A stretch of DNA of 28,745 bases from GCA-2746795 sp964643965 (GTDB taxonomy: Bacteria; Chloroflexota; Anaerolineae; Promineifilales; Promineifilaceae). A program made the position numbers and the translations under genes. The notes under the pieces were generated by a model that did no database searches, had not been told where the DNA came from, and was given only the letters and a program-made list of their open reading frames with translations. The DNA lies in the NCBI GenBank assembly GCA_964643965.1, contig CAZXVH010000070.1:1-28745 (forward strand). The letters run 5' to 3'. This document shows, piece by piece, positions 16,365 to 23,526 of this stretch (position 1 is its first letter; each line of letters begins with the position of its first letter).

Positions 16365-17252
16365 TCAACTTGTAATATCCTGGCGATTAAATAAATAAAG
16401 AATCAAACCAATCCCTCCTATTACCCAGGCAAGCAAAACAGTCGTTGAGAAAAGTATCGAATCAATTGGAGCCACAGCTTCCAGATATTCGAACGGAAAA
16501 CTCAAATAGATCGTGCCACTGTCATACCGAATCCAACTAGATATATTTTCAATATTGTAGAAGGGTGTGAATCGGTAAAGGTTCAAAAAAAACACGCTGT
16601 CAAACAACCCCGCCAAACCGATAAACACACCCAAACTCACCGGCTCAACAATAGCAATGCCGATGCCTACCAGGGCGCCACCCAAGATTGAACGCATCAT
16701 CATAGCAGCCAACACCGCTATAATCCCTGAAATCATGACACTCAATGTCGTCAGCCCCATTTGCAACAGATAATTTTGTAAAAAATCTAATCCTACATCC
16801 AGGGAAAAAGCAGGGCCATATGGTACATCTGCAATTTGCGCCTGTATCCCTTGTCCTACCCCCAAAATAATGGACACGAGGATAAATGTAAGCAAAAAGA
16901 TGAGAGTGACGACTACGAACTTCATCAAAATCAAGGATGCACGGCCGCTGCGAGGCACAATATTTTTCCAGGTTTGCCATTGGTATTCACCGGCAAAAGT
17001 AACGGCCATAAAGCCAATCAAAAACATGCGTCCAAACGGATTTGTGACAAATGCCCACACGTTCACCATACTGTCTGTCCAACTCGTAATACCTTGAGCA
17101 AACCCCTCTCGAAACGATGAAGACAACAACATAGCAATAGAAGAAAAAACAATGAAACTCAGCATCCCAACCGGGAAGATCCAAACCAGGAAGCCTGTGA
17201 CCCACCGGTTACCAACTGCTTTTTGCCACTCAGCCTGAAATAAGTTGATCAT
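16365..17252 (-). CDS. ABC-2 type transporter permease
   Basis: This 295-residue membrane protein has about six hydrophobic helices and the ABC-2 permease pattern: the N-terminal amphipathic stretch LFQAEWQKAVGNRW, a first helix, a conserved FAGEYQWQTWKNIVPRSGRA region between helices 2 and 3, then four further helices. It should dimerise and pair with the ATPase encoded just upstream. The two reading frames overlap by four bases (ATGA, 17249-17252). The substrate is unknown; such pairs export lipids, drugs or peptides. Its stop meets the long terminator hairpin shared with terC. Confidence 0.9.
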   Translation of the reverse strand: MINLFQAEWQKAVGNRWVTGFLVWIFPVGMLSFIVFSSIAMLLSSSFREGFAQGITSWTDSMVNVWAFVTNPFGRMFLIGFMAVTFAGEYQWQTWKNIVPRSGRASLILMKFVVVTLIFLLTFILVSIILGVGQGIQAQIADVPYGPAFSLDVGLDFLQNYLLQMGLTTLSVMISGIIAVLAAMMMRSILGGALVGIGIAIVEPVSLGVFIGLAGLFDSVFFLNLYRFTPFYNIENISSWIRYDSGTIYLSFPFEYLEAVAPIDSILFSTTVLLAWVIGGIGLILYLFNRQDITS

Positions 17253-18181
17253 GATGCCTCTGAATGTTCTTTCTCAGTAACTTGTAGGAAGAATTGTTCT
17301 AAACTTTGTCGCTGAATACGAACTTGATACACGTTTACATTTGCAGAAATGAGCGCAGCCACCACTTGCGGCGCTTCTTCACGAACGGCCCTTACCGTAA
17401 TAAAACGGCCGTTTTCCTCCCCCTCATCTATCATCTGCCACTTTTCTCGTAAAACGGCCGTTGCCATTGCCAACGGTTTCGCTTCAATTTCAAGCTGTGT
17501 TCCCGCTGCCAGTAAATCCGCGACCAAACCCTCACGCACAATTTCACCCTGGTCAATAATCGCTACCCGGTCACACATCAATTCCACTTCACTCAAAATA
17601 TGGCTGGAGAGGAATATCGTTTTGCCTTCATTTGCCACCAGTCGTCGAATGAAACCCCGCATCTCCTGGATGCCTGCGGGGTCGAGGCCATTTGTGGGTT
17701 CATCCAGAATCACCAAGTCTGGATCATTCAACAAAGCCGCCGCCAAACCAAGCCGCTGCTTCATACCCGTGGAGTAGCCCTTCACCAACCGGTCGGCACG
17801 ATCAACCATACCGACCTGAGCCAACAACAGTTGCACACGGCCTGCACTGTACTGCCCACTGGTTCGAGCCAGTAATTCCAGATTTTTACGCCCCGTCAAA
17901 AAATCGTAAAACGAAGCCCCTTCCACCAAAGCCCCGACGCGCTTCAGCACATGGTGCTCTTGGCGTAAAGGCCGATCAAAGATATAGACATCACCAGTTG
18001 TCGGCCTGATTAAATCCATCGCCATGCGAATAGTCGTTGACTTTCCGGCGCCATTCGGGCCTAAAAAACCATATACCTGACCCGCACCAATCTCCAGATC
18101 GATATTTTTGACCGCCTGCACTTTTTGTTGACGTCGGCCAAATGTTTTACTCAAATTTTCAAAACGAAGGGCTGTAGACAT
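17249..18181 (-). CDS. ABC transporter ATP-binding protein (ABC-2 exporter)
   Basis: This 310-residue ATPase is of the CcmA/DrrA type. Walker A is GPNGAGKST (41-49), the signature is YSTGMKQR (136-143), Walker B is LVILDEPT (156-163), and the switch histidine is H194 in SSHIL. The 80-residue C-terminal extension, ending FLQVTEKEHSEAS, is typical of exporter subunits. It is translationally coupled to the permease downstream. Upstream on the same strand lie the remains of a PadR regulator and a HAAS-domain gene, partners that often head such operons, so the exporter was probably once PadR-controlled. Two palindromes (17404 and 17453) lie in its C-terminal part. Confidence 0.93.
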   Translation of the reverse strand: MSTALRFENLSKTFGRRQQKVQAVKNIDLEIGAGQVYGFLGPNGAGKSTTIRMAMDLIRPTTGDVYIFDRPLRQEHHVLKRVGALVEGASFYDFLTGRKNLELLARTSGQYSAGRVQLLLAQVGMVDRADRLVKGYSTGMKQRLGLAAALLNDPDLVILDEPTNGLDPAGIQEMRGFIRRLVANEGKTIFLSSHILSEVELMCDRVAIIDQGEIVREGLVADLLAAGTQLEIEAKPLAMATAVLREKWQMIDEGEENGRFITVRAVREEAPQVVAALISANVNVYQVRIQRQSLEQFFLQVTEKEHSEAS

Positions 18182-18217
18182 AGCACATCCAATAATCCAG
18201 AGCGATGCACATTGAAC

Positions 18218-18304
18218 TTATACCGTAAACTCAAACCGTTTTTCTTGTGCCACAGCACGGAAAAACAACAGCAACAAAGCGGCCAAGCTAACCACAACAC
18301 TCAT
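18218..18304 (-). pseudogene. Residual hydrophobic C-terminal segment of the HAAS gene
   Basis: A 28-codon frame encodes MSVVVSLAALLLLFFRAVAQ followed by EKRFEFTV, a single membrane helix with a short charged tail. Its ATG overlaps the stop of the preceding HAAS fragment by four bases. HAAS proteins usually continue into membrane helices, so this is probably the displaced last helix of the same gene, left after internal deletion. It could instead be a tiny membrane protein in its own right. Confidence 0.5.
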
Positions 18305-18423
18305 CCCGCCCCCGCATCTTCATAATGCGCACACAATTCATCTTGCGTAATAGCATAAACATCCTCCGTCAATCCTTTTGTCGCTTGTGCCACCCACTAT
18401 TCATATTCCAGAGAGTCCCTCAT
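18301..18423 (-). pseudogene. HAAS-domain (PadR-associated) gene remnant with internal stop
   Basis: From ATG at 18423, a GGAGGAGAAGG ribosome site upstream leads into MRDSLEYE, an in-frame TAG (18397-18399), then WVAQATKGLTEDVYAITQDE and LCAHYEDAGAG and a stop. The pattern L-x-x-x-T-K-G-L-x-E-x-V ... E-L-x-A-H-x-E-D-A is that of the HAAS domain (DUF1700-like), which accompanies PadR regulators and membrane helices. The nonsense codon and the lack of the rest of the protein mark it as decayed. Family assignment is from pattern memory only. Confidence 0.6.
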
Positions 18424-18442
18424 AATGCCTTCTCCTCCAAAA

Positions 18443-18508
18443 TCAGATTGACGGCTCCAGAGACAAATTATGCAAAATCAATAACGGCAAATTACCCTTT
18501 ATATTCAT
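18443..18508 (-). pseudogene. PadR-family regulator, N-terminal remnant
   Basis: An ATG at 18508, with GGTGG upstream, opens MNIKGNLPLLILHNLSLEPS then I and a TGA at 18443-18445. The first 20 residues match the start of PadR winged-helix repressors (K-G-x-L-x-L-L-I-L-x-x-L), after which the HGYxI-containing recognition region should follow but is missing. The HAAS fragment begins 20 bp further on, so most of padR has been deleted. Confidence 0.6.
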
Positions 18509-18532
18509 AACCATCCACCCCATATATCTGAT

Positions 18533-18553
18533 TTCTAAATATTATATTTAGAA
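18533..18553. promoter_or_regulatory. Perfect palindrome, possible PadR operator with -10
   Basis: TTCTAAATA (18533-18541), a 3-nt spacer and TATTTAGAA (18545-18553) are exact complements, 25 bp upstream of the padR remnant. On the minus strand the palindrome contains TATAAT, so a bound repressor would cover the -10. No good -35 is visible. From here to 18711 I see no gene on either strand, only AT-rich sequence. Confidence 0.5.
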
Positions 18554-18711
18554 TACCGAAGTATAGAAATAGGATCAGAGCATATCTGTGTGGGTAGGTG
18601 CAATTGTGTATGACATAATGCTTGAAAGAGAGAAAATTCGTTATCTACTTAAATTCGTTGTACGCATCTGGCTAAAAGGCAAAATCTTCCAGTCAATCAA
18701 ATTACAGTACT

Positions 18712-19344
18712 CTAAATATCAAAATCGAATATTTTTGCGGGGTAAACATTGAGGATGGTTGTCTCTTCAAAGCGGGTTTCTACTGGCGTATCGAGGCGAT
18801 AAATGTGAATATGTCCATGCAGCATATAACGGGGTTTAAACATGCGCATAAGCGTTAGAAACACCTTGAAACCAGTGTGCGGTAAATCGTTTCTATCGTG
18901 AATGCCAGCGGGGGGGGAATGGGCCACAAAAATATCCAGATAACGGCCGTAACGACTGCGATTCATGAGCAAACGAGGCACCAACTGCGAAAACTGCCAG
19001 CGCATCTCCCGTTCGTTATACATCAACGAAGCGTGAGGCCGGTAACGCATCGATCCCTCTAAGCCGGCCAGCAGCAAGCCATTTACATTCACAACCTGTC
19101 CATGTAAATCAACGCCCCCCGGCACATGATTCAATTCCCGGCCATCGGCCGTATACTGCGGCCCCTGATCATGATTCCCCTTCACATACACCAGGGGCAC
19201 ATCCAACGAAGAAATCAAGAAATCTAAATAGTAAAAAGGCAAATCGCCACAACCGATGATCAAATCGAGCGGGGGCAGCGCCTCGCGCACATGTGGCGTG
19301 TAAAACCTGTCCAACACCCGGTCGCTCACCGCTAAAATTTTCAC
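18712..19344 (-). CDS. Calcineurin-like metallophosphoesterase
   Basis: This 210-residue two-metal phosphoesterase has the blocks KILAVSDRV (D8), GCGDLPFYY (D34), VYVKGNHDQ (N57, H58), VAHSPP (H142) and LHGHIHIY (H176, H178). The usual D-x-H of motif 1 is D-R-V here, so one metal ligand is missing or replaced; the D-E-V variant of this subfamily is familiar. I place the start at GTG 19344. It forms a GTGA overlap with the stop of the MazG-like gene, has GGGAG about 11 nt upstream, and gives the family-like N-terminus (M)KILAVSD. A GTG at 19356 would add four residues. The substrate is unknown. Confidence 0.88.
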   Translation of the reverse strand: MKILAVSDRVLDRFYTPHVREALPPLDLIIGCGDLPFYYLDFLISSLDVPLVYVKGNHDQGPQYTADGRELNHVPGGVDLHGQVVNVNGLLLAGLEGSMRYRPHASLMYNEREMRWQFSQLVPRLLMNRSRYGRYLDIFVAHSPPAGIHDRNDLPHTGFKVFLTLMRMFKPRYMLHGHIHIYRLDTPVETRFEETTILNVYPAKIFDFDI

Positions 19345-19646
19345 GGCGCGGGCCACTCCCTCGTATGATTCAAATCTAGTTTATCTAAAATCGCTTGTTC
19401 CAGATTAACCCCGGTGATGCTGGCTAATTGCAGCAAATACAAGGCCACATCCGCCAACTCTCCAGCCAATTCATCTTGACTGGCGGCCTCTTCACGCCAT
19501 TGGAAATGTTCCAAAACCTCTGCTGCTTCAATAGCCAGAGAAGCGGCCAAATTACGTGGCGTCTGCGGTTTGGGCGAATCAGCTTCATACCAACCTTTGC
19601 TGCGCACAAATTGATGCATGCGGGATTCTAATTCTTTTAATTCCAT
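19341..19646 (-). CDS. MazG-like nucleotide pyrophosphohydrolase
   Basis: This single-domain all-alpha NTP pyrophosphohydrolase of about 101 residues belongs to the MazG/iMazG/DCTPP1 group. Mg2+-binding acidic residues are seen in IEAAEVLEHF (E40, E43) and GELADVALYLLQLA (E63, D66). A W-x-x-x-D-S-P-K-x-x-T-P-R-N-L-A segment near the N-terminus matches the short subgroup that hydrolyses modified or surplus dNTPs such as dCTP. The start is uncertain: ATG at 19646 gives the familiar MELKELESRMHQF, while TTG at 19673 would add nine residues; neither has a clear ribosome site. A terminator hairpin lies directly upstream, so its promoter is not obvious. It is coupled to the phosphoesterase downstream. 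Confidence 0.88.
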   Translation of the reverse strand: MELKELESRMHQFVRSKGWYEADSPKPQTPRNLAASLAIEAAEVLEHFQWREEAASQDELAGELADVALYLLQLASITGVNLEQAILDKLDLNHTREWPAP

Positions 19647-19670
19647 GGGCAATGATTTTACGAAGGGGGA

Positions 19671-19712
19671 CAAAAAAAGTAAAACGTAATGTCCCGAAAG
19701 ACATTACGTTTT
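19671..19712 (-). terminator. Rho-independent terminator of gap, abutting the MazG-like gene
   Basis: AAAACGTAATGTC (19681-19693) and GACATTACGTTTT (19700-19712) make a perfect 13-bp stem with loop CCGAAA on the plus strand. On the minus strand the stem is followed by a T-rich tail through 19671. It sits only about 25-35 bp before the MazG-like start, so it could also attenuate that gene. Confidence 0.75.
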
Positions 19713-19722
19713 GTAACAGTGT

Positions 19723-19878
19723 CCTGTCAGGTTTAAGTTAGCGATTAAAAAAATGCGATCAACATTACAAAGTCAGGTACGCCCACGCGCCGGGTTCCAC
19801 GAGACCCGTTCGCACGAGGGCGTACGAACTCTGTTCTTATCCGATTTGATTCTTAAACTGTAAGCCAGACCTGACAGG
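19723..19878. repeat. 156-bp element with terminal inverted repeats and internal stem
   Basis: CCTGTCAGGT (19723-19732) and ACCTGACAGG (19869-19878) are exact 10-bp terminal inverted repeats. Inside, GTACGCCC (19777-19784) pairs with GGGCGTAC (19818-19825), and CGGGT (19791-19795) with ACCCG (19804-19808). It lies between the gap stop and the gap terminator, holds no gene, and shows no clear target duplication. A MITE-like element or a structured 3' UTR are the two readings. Confidence 0.6.
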
Positions 19879-19890
19879 GCTTCTCAGTAA

Positions 19891-20889
19891 TTAAGCTTTA
19901 GCCATGTGACGAATCAGGTCCAAAACTTTACAGGAATAACCCCATTCATTGTCATACCAGGCCATTACCTTGACAAAGGTGTCGGTGAGGGCAATGCCGG
20001 CGTTGGCGTCAAAAACAGCGGTTCTGGATTCACCCACAAAATCAGTGGAAACGACGGCGTCTTCGGTATACCCGAGGATGCCGGCCATTTCGCCTTCAGA
20101 GGCCGCTTTCATGGCCGCTTTGATCTCGTCATAAGAAGCTGGTTTTTCCAGGTTGACGGTAAGGTCTACCACCGACACGTTGGGGGTGGGTACGCGCAAG
20201 GACATGCCGGTCAGTTTGCCGTCCAACTCGGGGATGACCTTGCCCACGGCTTTGGCTGCGCCGGTGGAAGAAGGAATGATGTTCTGACCTGCGCCACGAC
20301 CGCCGCGCCAATCTTTGGCGGAAGGGCCATCAACGGTATTCTGAGTGGCGGTGATGGCATGGACGGTGGTCATCAGGCCATCTTTGATGCCAAAATTATC
20401 ATGCAGCACTTTGGCGATGGGGGCCAGGCAGTTGGTGGTGCAAGAGGCATTGGAAACGATGTCCTGACCGGCGTAGCTTTCATGGTTGACGCCCATGACA
20501 AACATGGGGGTGGCGTCTTTGGACGGGGCGGACATGACGACTCTTTTAGCGCCAGCTTCAATGTGGGGGCGGGCATTCTCATCTGTGAGGAACAGACCGG
20601 TGGCGTCAACCACGTATTCAGCGCCAACTTCGTCCCACTTCAAGTTCTTGGGGTCGCGTTCGGCGGTGACGCGGATGCTCTTGCCATTGACAACCAGCTT
20701 GCCGTCTTTCACAGCCACATCACCCTGGAAACGGCCGTGTGTGGAATCGTATTTCAGCATGTAGGCGATGTAATCCAGATCAAGCAAGTCATTGATGCCC
20801 ACTACTTCCACATCATCCAGTTCTACGGAACGTCGGAAAACCAAACGGCCGATCCGACCAAAACCATTGATACCAATTTTAATTGTCAT
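19891..20889 (-). CDS. gap: Glyceraldehyde-3-phosphate dehydrogenase
   Basis: This 332-residue GAPDH oxidises glyceraldehyde 3-phosphate with NAD+ and phosphate to 1,3-bisphosphoglycerate. Visible parts are the Rossmann start KIGINGFGRIGRLVFR, the NAD-preferring VGINDL (D34), the active site SNASCTTNCLAPIAKVL with C150, H177 in TTVHAITATQ, and the C-terminal AWYDNEWGYSCKVLDL. I use ATG 20889: AAGGAG lies about nine bases upstream and the protein then opens MTIKIGINGFG; an upstream in-frame extension of ten residues has no support. The 5' leader contains a large inverted repeat (20920-20998). NAD specificity and single-copy context suggest the glycolytic enzyme. Confidence 0.97.
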   Translation of the reverse strand: MTIKIGINGFGRIGRLVFRRSVELDDVEVVGINDLLDLDYIAYMLKYDSTHGRFQGDVAVKDGKLVVNGKSIRVTAERDPKNLKWDEVGAEYVVDATGLFLTDENARPHIEAGAKRVVMSAPSKDATPMFVMGVNHESYAGQDIVSNASCTTNCLAPIAKVLHDNFGIKDGLMTTVHAITATQNTVDGPSAKDWRGGRGAGQNIIPSSTGAAKAVGKVIPELDGKLTGMSLRVPTPNVSVVDLTVNLEKPASYDEIKAAMKAASEGEMAGILGYTEDAVVSTDFVGESRTAVFDANAGIALTDTFVKVMAWYDNEWGYSCKVLDLIRHMAKA

Positions 20890-20919
20890 CGAAAAATCTC
20901 CTTTTTGTAAATTTAACAT

Positions 20920-20998
20920 AACTATACAGGTAGGTTCCCTGAGCCTGTCGAAGGGAACCGGGCTTCGACAAGCTCAGCCCTCGTCTGGCTGTATAGTT
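20920..20998. repeat. Nested inverted repeat in the gap leader
   Basis: Outer arms AACTATACAG (20920-20929) and CTGTATAGTT (20989-20998) enclose two facing copies of the interspersed repeat, TGAGCCTGTCGAAG (20940-20953) and CTTCGACAAGCTCA (20963-20976), the second differing at one position. Each copy also has its own flanking stem (GGTTCCC/GGGAACC and GGGC/GCCC). It lies just upstream of the gap ribosome site, so the gap mRNA may start with this structure if the promoter is near 21010-21040. Confidence 0.8.
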
Positions 20999-21078
20999 AC
21001 AATTTAACAAGTTTTTGTCTTCTTATATTGTAACACTAACACTAATAGATTAACAGGTAGAATGTCATGCCTTTTGCA

Positions 21079-22425
21079 TTACGAATTGCCTATTCCACTC
21101 TTGGGCAGCAAATTCATGATAACTTGCGCTAGTTTAGCGCTGTCATGTCGCCAGGGATGTGAGGCGTCTACCAGGTCGGCGGTGATCATTTTCACTTTGG
21201 GCGAGGCCACCGGCGCTACGTAAACCGTCTGCCCGCCGCCGGTATCCGGGGGCACAGTGAGGTTGTTGTTTGCCAAAACAGCGTCGAGAAATGGGGTGGA
21301 AATGTGCTGGAGCAAAGCATCGACATGATCTGCTACGCTGTAATTATCCGTCTCTCCGGGCTGAATAGCAAGATTACATATATAAATCTTAGGCGCACGG
21401 GCGTGGCTGAGGGCGGCGGCCAGGTCTGGCACCAGCAAATTGGGCAAGATGCTGGTATAGAGGCTGCCCGGCCCCATGAGGATGATATCTGCCTGCAAAA
21501 TCGCTTTTAAGGTGGGCGGGAAGGCTTTGACTTGTCCTGGCTCCAGGTACACTTTTTTGATTTTACCGGCAGCTTGGGGAATGGCCGATTCACCCGAGAC
21601 ATGGGTGAGACGGCCGTTTATTTCCACATCGGCCGCCAGAGAAACCTGCTCCAGGGTGGAGGGCAAGACGCGCCCACGCAGCGCCAAAACGCGCTCGGCA
21701 GCCAACAACGCTTCATCAAAGCTGCCGGTGATGCCGGTGAGGGCGGCCAGGAGCAGGTTGCCAAAGGCATGGCCTTGAAGCACATGGTCTTGGGAATCAG
21801 GACGGCCGTTTTCCCCTTCCTCTATCACGCTGCTGCCGAAGCGATATTGCAGCACCTGCGTCATGAGGGCTTCGTCTCGAGATAGAGCAGCCAGATTGTT
21901 GCGAAAATCACCCGGCGGCAGCAAGCCCAACTCGCGCCGCAGCCGGCCGCTGCTGCCGCCATCGTCCGCCACGGTGACAATGGCGGTGATATTGCGCGTA
22001 TATGTTTTCAGGCCACGCAGCAGCGTGGGCATACCGGTGCCGCCGCCGATCACCACCACATGCGGGCCGCGACCCTGCCGGCTGAAATGATAAAGGGTTT
22101 CCGCCACTGGTTCGTCAGGACGGCGGAACGGGGCCACCAACTGCCAGCCCAACTTATACAAGGCAAACACAATCAGACCGCCGCCAAAAATGAAGGGGAT
22201 GATAATGCGCCAGATAACGGGCACAGCTTGTAAGGTGACAATATCGTAAACGATTTGAGGCAGCCAGCGCAGCCGGTGAAGCACCAGGACCACGTAGACA
22301 AAGCCCATGCCCACAATGAGCGTCCCCACGCCCAACAACAGCAGCCACCGTTTGATGCCTAAACCAGGTATCAACCATAAGGAATCGGGGACAAAGCGGT
22401 TTTTCGACCAGTTTATTCTACGCAT
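21079..22425 (-). CDS. yvcK: YvcK/CofD-like gluconeogenesis factor with membrane anchor
   Basis: YvcK proteins bind UDP-sugars and are needed for growth on gluconeogenic carbon and for correct cell-wall synthesis in Bacillus and relatives. From ATG 22425 the 448-residue protein begins with two membrane helices (about 27-49 and 69-91) not found in the Bacillus protein. The CofD-like domain follows: IGGGTGMPTLLRGLK (about 126-140), VTVADDGGSSGRLRRELG, PPGDFRNNL, GHAFGNLLLAAL, GPGSLYTSILPNLLVP and a late NNN segment. I prefer 22425 to the ATG at 22458 because GGTGGA lies upstream of the former and nothing upstream of the latter. rapZ and whiA, common partners, are not in the window. Confidence 0.92.
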   Translation of the reverse strand: MRRINWSKNRFVPDSLWLIPGLGIKRWLLLLGVGTLIVGMGFVYVVLVLHRLRWLPQIVYDIVTLQAVPVIWRIIIPFIFGGGLIVFALYKLGWQLVAPFRRPDEPVAETLYHFSRQGRGPHVVVIGGGTGMPTLLRGLKTYTRNITAIVTVADDGGSSGRLRRELGLLPPGDFRNNLAALSRDEALMTQVLQYRFGSSVIEEGENGRPDSQDHVLQGHAFGNLLLAALTGITGSFDEALLAAERVLALRGRVLPSTLEQVSLAADVEINGRLTHVSGESAIPQAAGKIKKVYLEPGQVKAFPPTLKAILQADIILMGPGSLYTSILPNLLVPDLAAALSHARAPKIYICNLAIQPGETDNYSVADHVDALLQHISTPFLDAVLANNNLTVPPDTGGGQTVYVAPVASPKVKMITADLVDASHPWRHDSAKLAQVIMNLLPKSGIGNS

Positions 22426-22639
22426 GTTTGTTATCCACCATTCTGGGTTAGCAACCATTGCCCATTCTAACCGGAAGGAAAACGGCCGTCAAAAGCAGTT
22501 AAAGCAGTCAAATCACCCATCTCTAGTCCGTGAAGGCAGACCTGGTAAAGGTCGCCGCGGTTAACAGCCAGCAATAAAGAAAACAATTATCCACCCGTTA
22601 AAACCATTCCTCATCCTGGTGGCGATGCACAATAGGCTG

Positions 22640-22648
22640 TGTTATGAT
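22640..22648 (+). promoter_or_regulatory. Extended -10 promoter giving a leaderless mRNA
   Basis: TGT-TATGAT (22640-22648) is an extended -10 element ending eight bases before the ATG at 22657. Transcription would therefore start at or within one or two bases of the A of the ATG. No Shine-Dalgarno sequence is present, which agrees with a leaderless transcript. No clear -35 was found. Confidence 0.55.
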
Positions 22649-22656
22649 CCCGCCTT

Positions 22657-23454
22657 ATGGAAGATATTCCCGTGGTAATCGTCTGCGGTGGACAGGGGAC
22701 GCGGATGCGCGGCTCTACCTCCCGCAAAAAGGAGTTGGTGGAAGTGGGCGGCCGGCCGATTTTGTGGCATGTGATGCGTATTTTCTCTGCGCATGGCTGC
22801 CGCCGCTTTGTGCTGGCGCTGGGCTACGGTCAAGATCAGATTCGCCGCTATTTTTTGGAATATGAGCCGATGACGCGAGATGTGACGATGGTCTTGGGCG
22901 GGGCGGGCAACGGCCGTTCTATCCCCCTCTATCACAGCCAAAGCAGCCAGCCAGCCTGGGAAGTCTCGCTCATCGACACCGGTCTGCACACGGAAAAGGC
23001 CAGCCGCATCGCCAAAGTGGCCGACCACCTGGCGGCGGAGCGTTTTTTTGTGGCCTATGGTGATGATGTCAGCGACGTAAACCTGACCGACCTGATTCAG
23101 TTCCACAAAGCACACGGCAAACAGGCCACCATAACGGCCGTTCAAGTCGATTTGCAATATGGCGTGGTGGAAGCAGACGAGGCCGGTCTCGTCACCGGCT
23201 TCAACGAACGGCCGCGGCTGCCTTACTGGATCAACGGCGGCTTCATGCTCTTCGAGCGCCGCGTCTTAGACTTGATGAGCGCCAAACCAGATGTGAACCT
23301 GGAAACAGAGGTGCTGCCCGTTCTGGCCAAGCAAGGCGAACTGATGATCTACCGACATACCGGCTTCTGGCAGTCGATGAATACCATGAAAGATACCATG
23401 CTCCTGGAGAAAATCTGGCAGCAAAATCCACCCTGGAAAGTGTGGCACGATTGA
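22657..23454 (+). CDS. Glucose-1-phosphate cytidylyltransferase-like enzyme
   Basis: This 265-residue nucleotidyltransferase of the RfbF type would make CDP-glucose from CTP and glucose 1-phosphate. Marks are VIVCGGQGTRMRG (about 8-19), KKELVEVGGRPILWHVMRIF, VSLIDTGLHTEKASRIAKV (103-121), YGDDVSDVNLTDL (134-146, metal-binding Asp) and the C-terminal GFWQSMNTMKDTMLLEKIW with NPPWKVW. These last blocks separate it from thymidylyl- and uridylyltransferases. The P-K-P-M of the usual activator loop reads R-K-K-E-L here, so nucleotide preference is slightly uncertain. It heads the operon with two SDR genes. It lacks a ribosome site and seems leaderless. Confidence 0.88.
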   Translation: MEDIPVVIVCGGQGTRMRGSTSRKKELVEVGGRPILWHVMRIFSAHGCRRFVLALGYGQDQIRRYFLEYEPMTRDVTMVLGGAGNGRSIPLYHSQSSQPAWEVSLIDTGLHTEKASRIAKVADHLAAERFFVAYGDDVSDVNLTDLIQFHKAHGKQATITAVQVDLQYGVVEADEAGLVTGFNERPRLPYWINGGFMLFERRVLDLMSAKPDVNLETEVLPVLAKQGELMIYRHTGFWQSMNTMKDTMLLEKIWQQNPPWKVWHD

Positions 23455-23470
23455 AGATTGTGAACAGCAG

Positions 23471-23510
23471 TCAGTGTACAGTGAACAGTAAACTGTAAAC
23501 TGTACACTGA
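23471..23510. repeat. Nested palindrome between the first two operon genes
   Basis: TCAGTGTACAGT (23471-23482) and ACTGTACACTGA (23499-23510) form a perfect 12-bp stem, with a second palindrome ACAGTAAACTGT in the loop. It is built from repeated AACAGT/ACTGT words and lies between the cytidylyltransferase stop and the ribosome site of the next gene. No T run follows, so it is more likely an mRNA stability or processing hairpin than a terminator. Confidence 0.75.
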
Positions 23511-23526
23511 AAACTGGAGTTGGACA

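Noticed and set aside
18554..18765. Possible plus-strand remnant around an MLEREKIRYLLK-like frame
   Set aside because: About 50 codons, no ribosome site, running into the phosphoesterase gene in antisense; not distinguishable from chance.
19906..20910. Long plus-strand open frame opposite gap
   Set aside because: It mirrors gap, whose catalytic motifs are perfect. The plus-strand product is His/Gly-rich nonsense.
22426..22458. Upstream ATG for yvcK at 22458
   Set aside because: No ribosome site; the ATG at 22425 has GGTGGA upstream.
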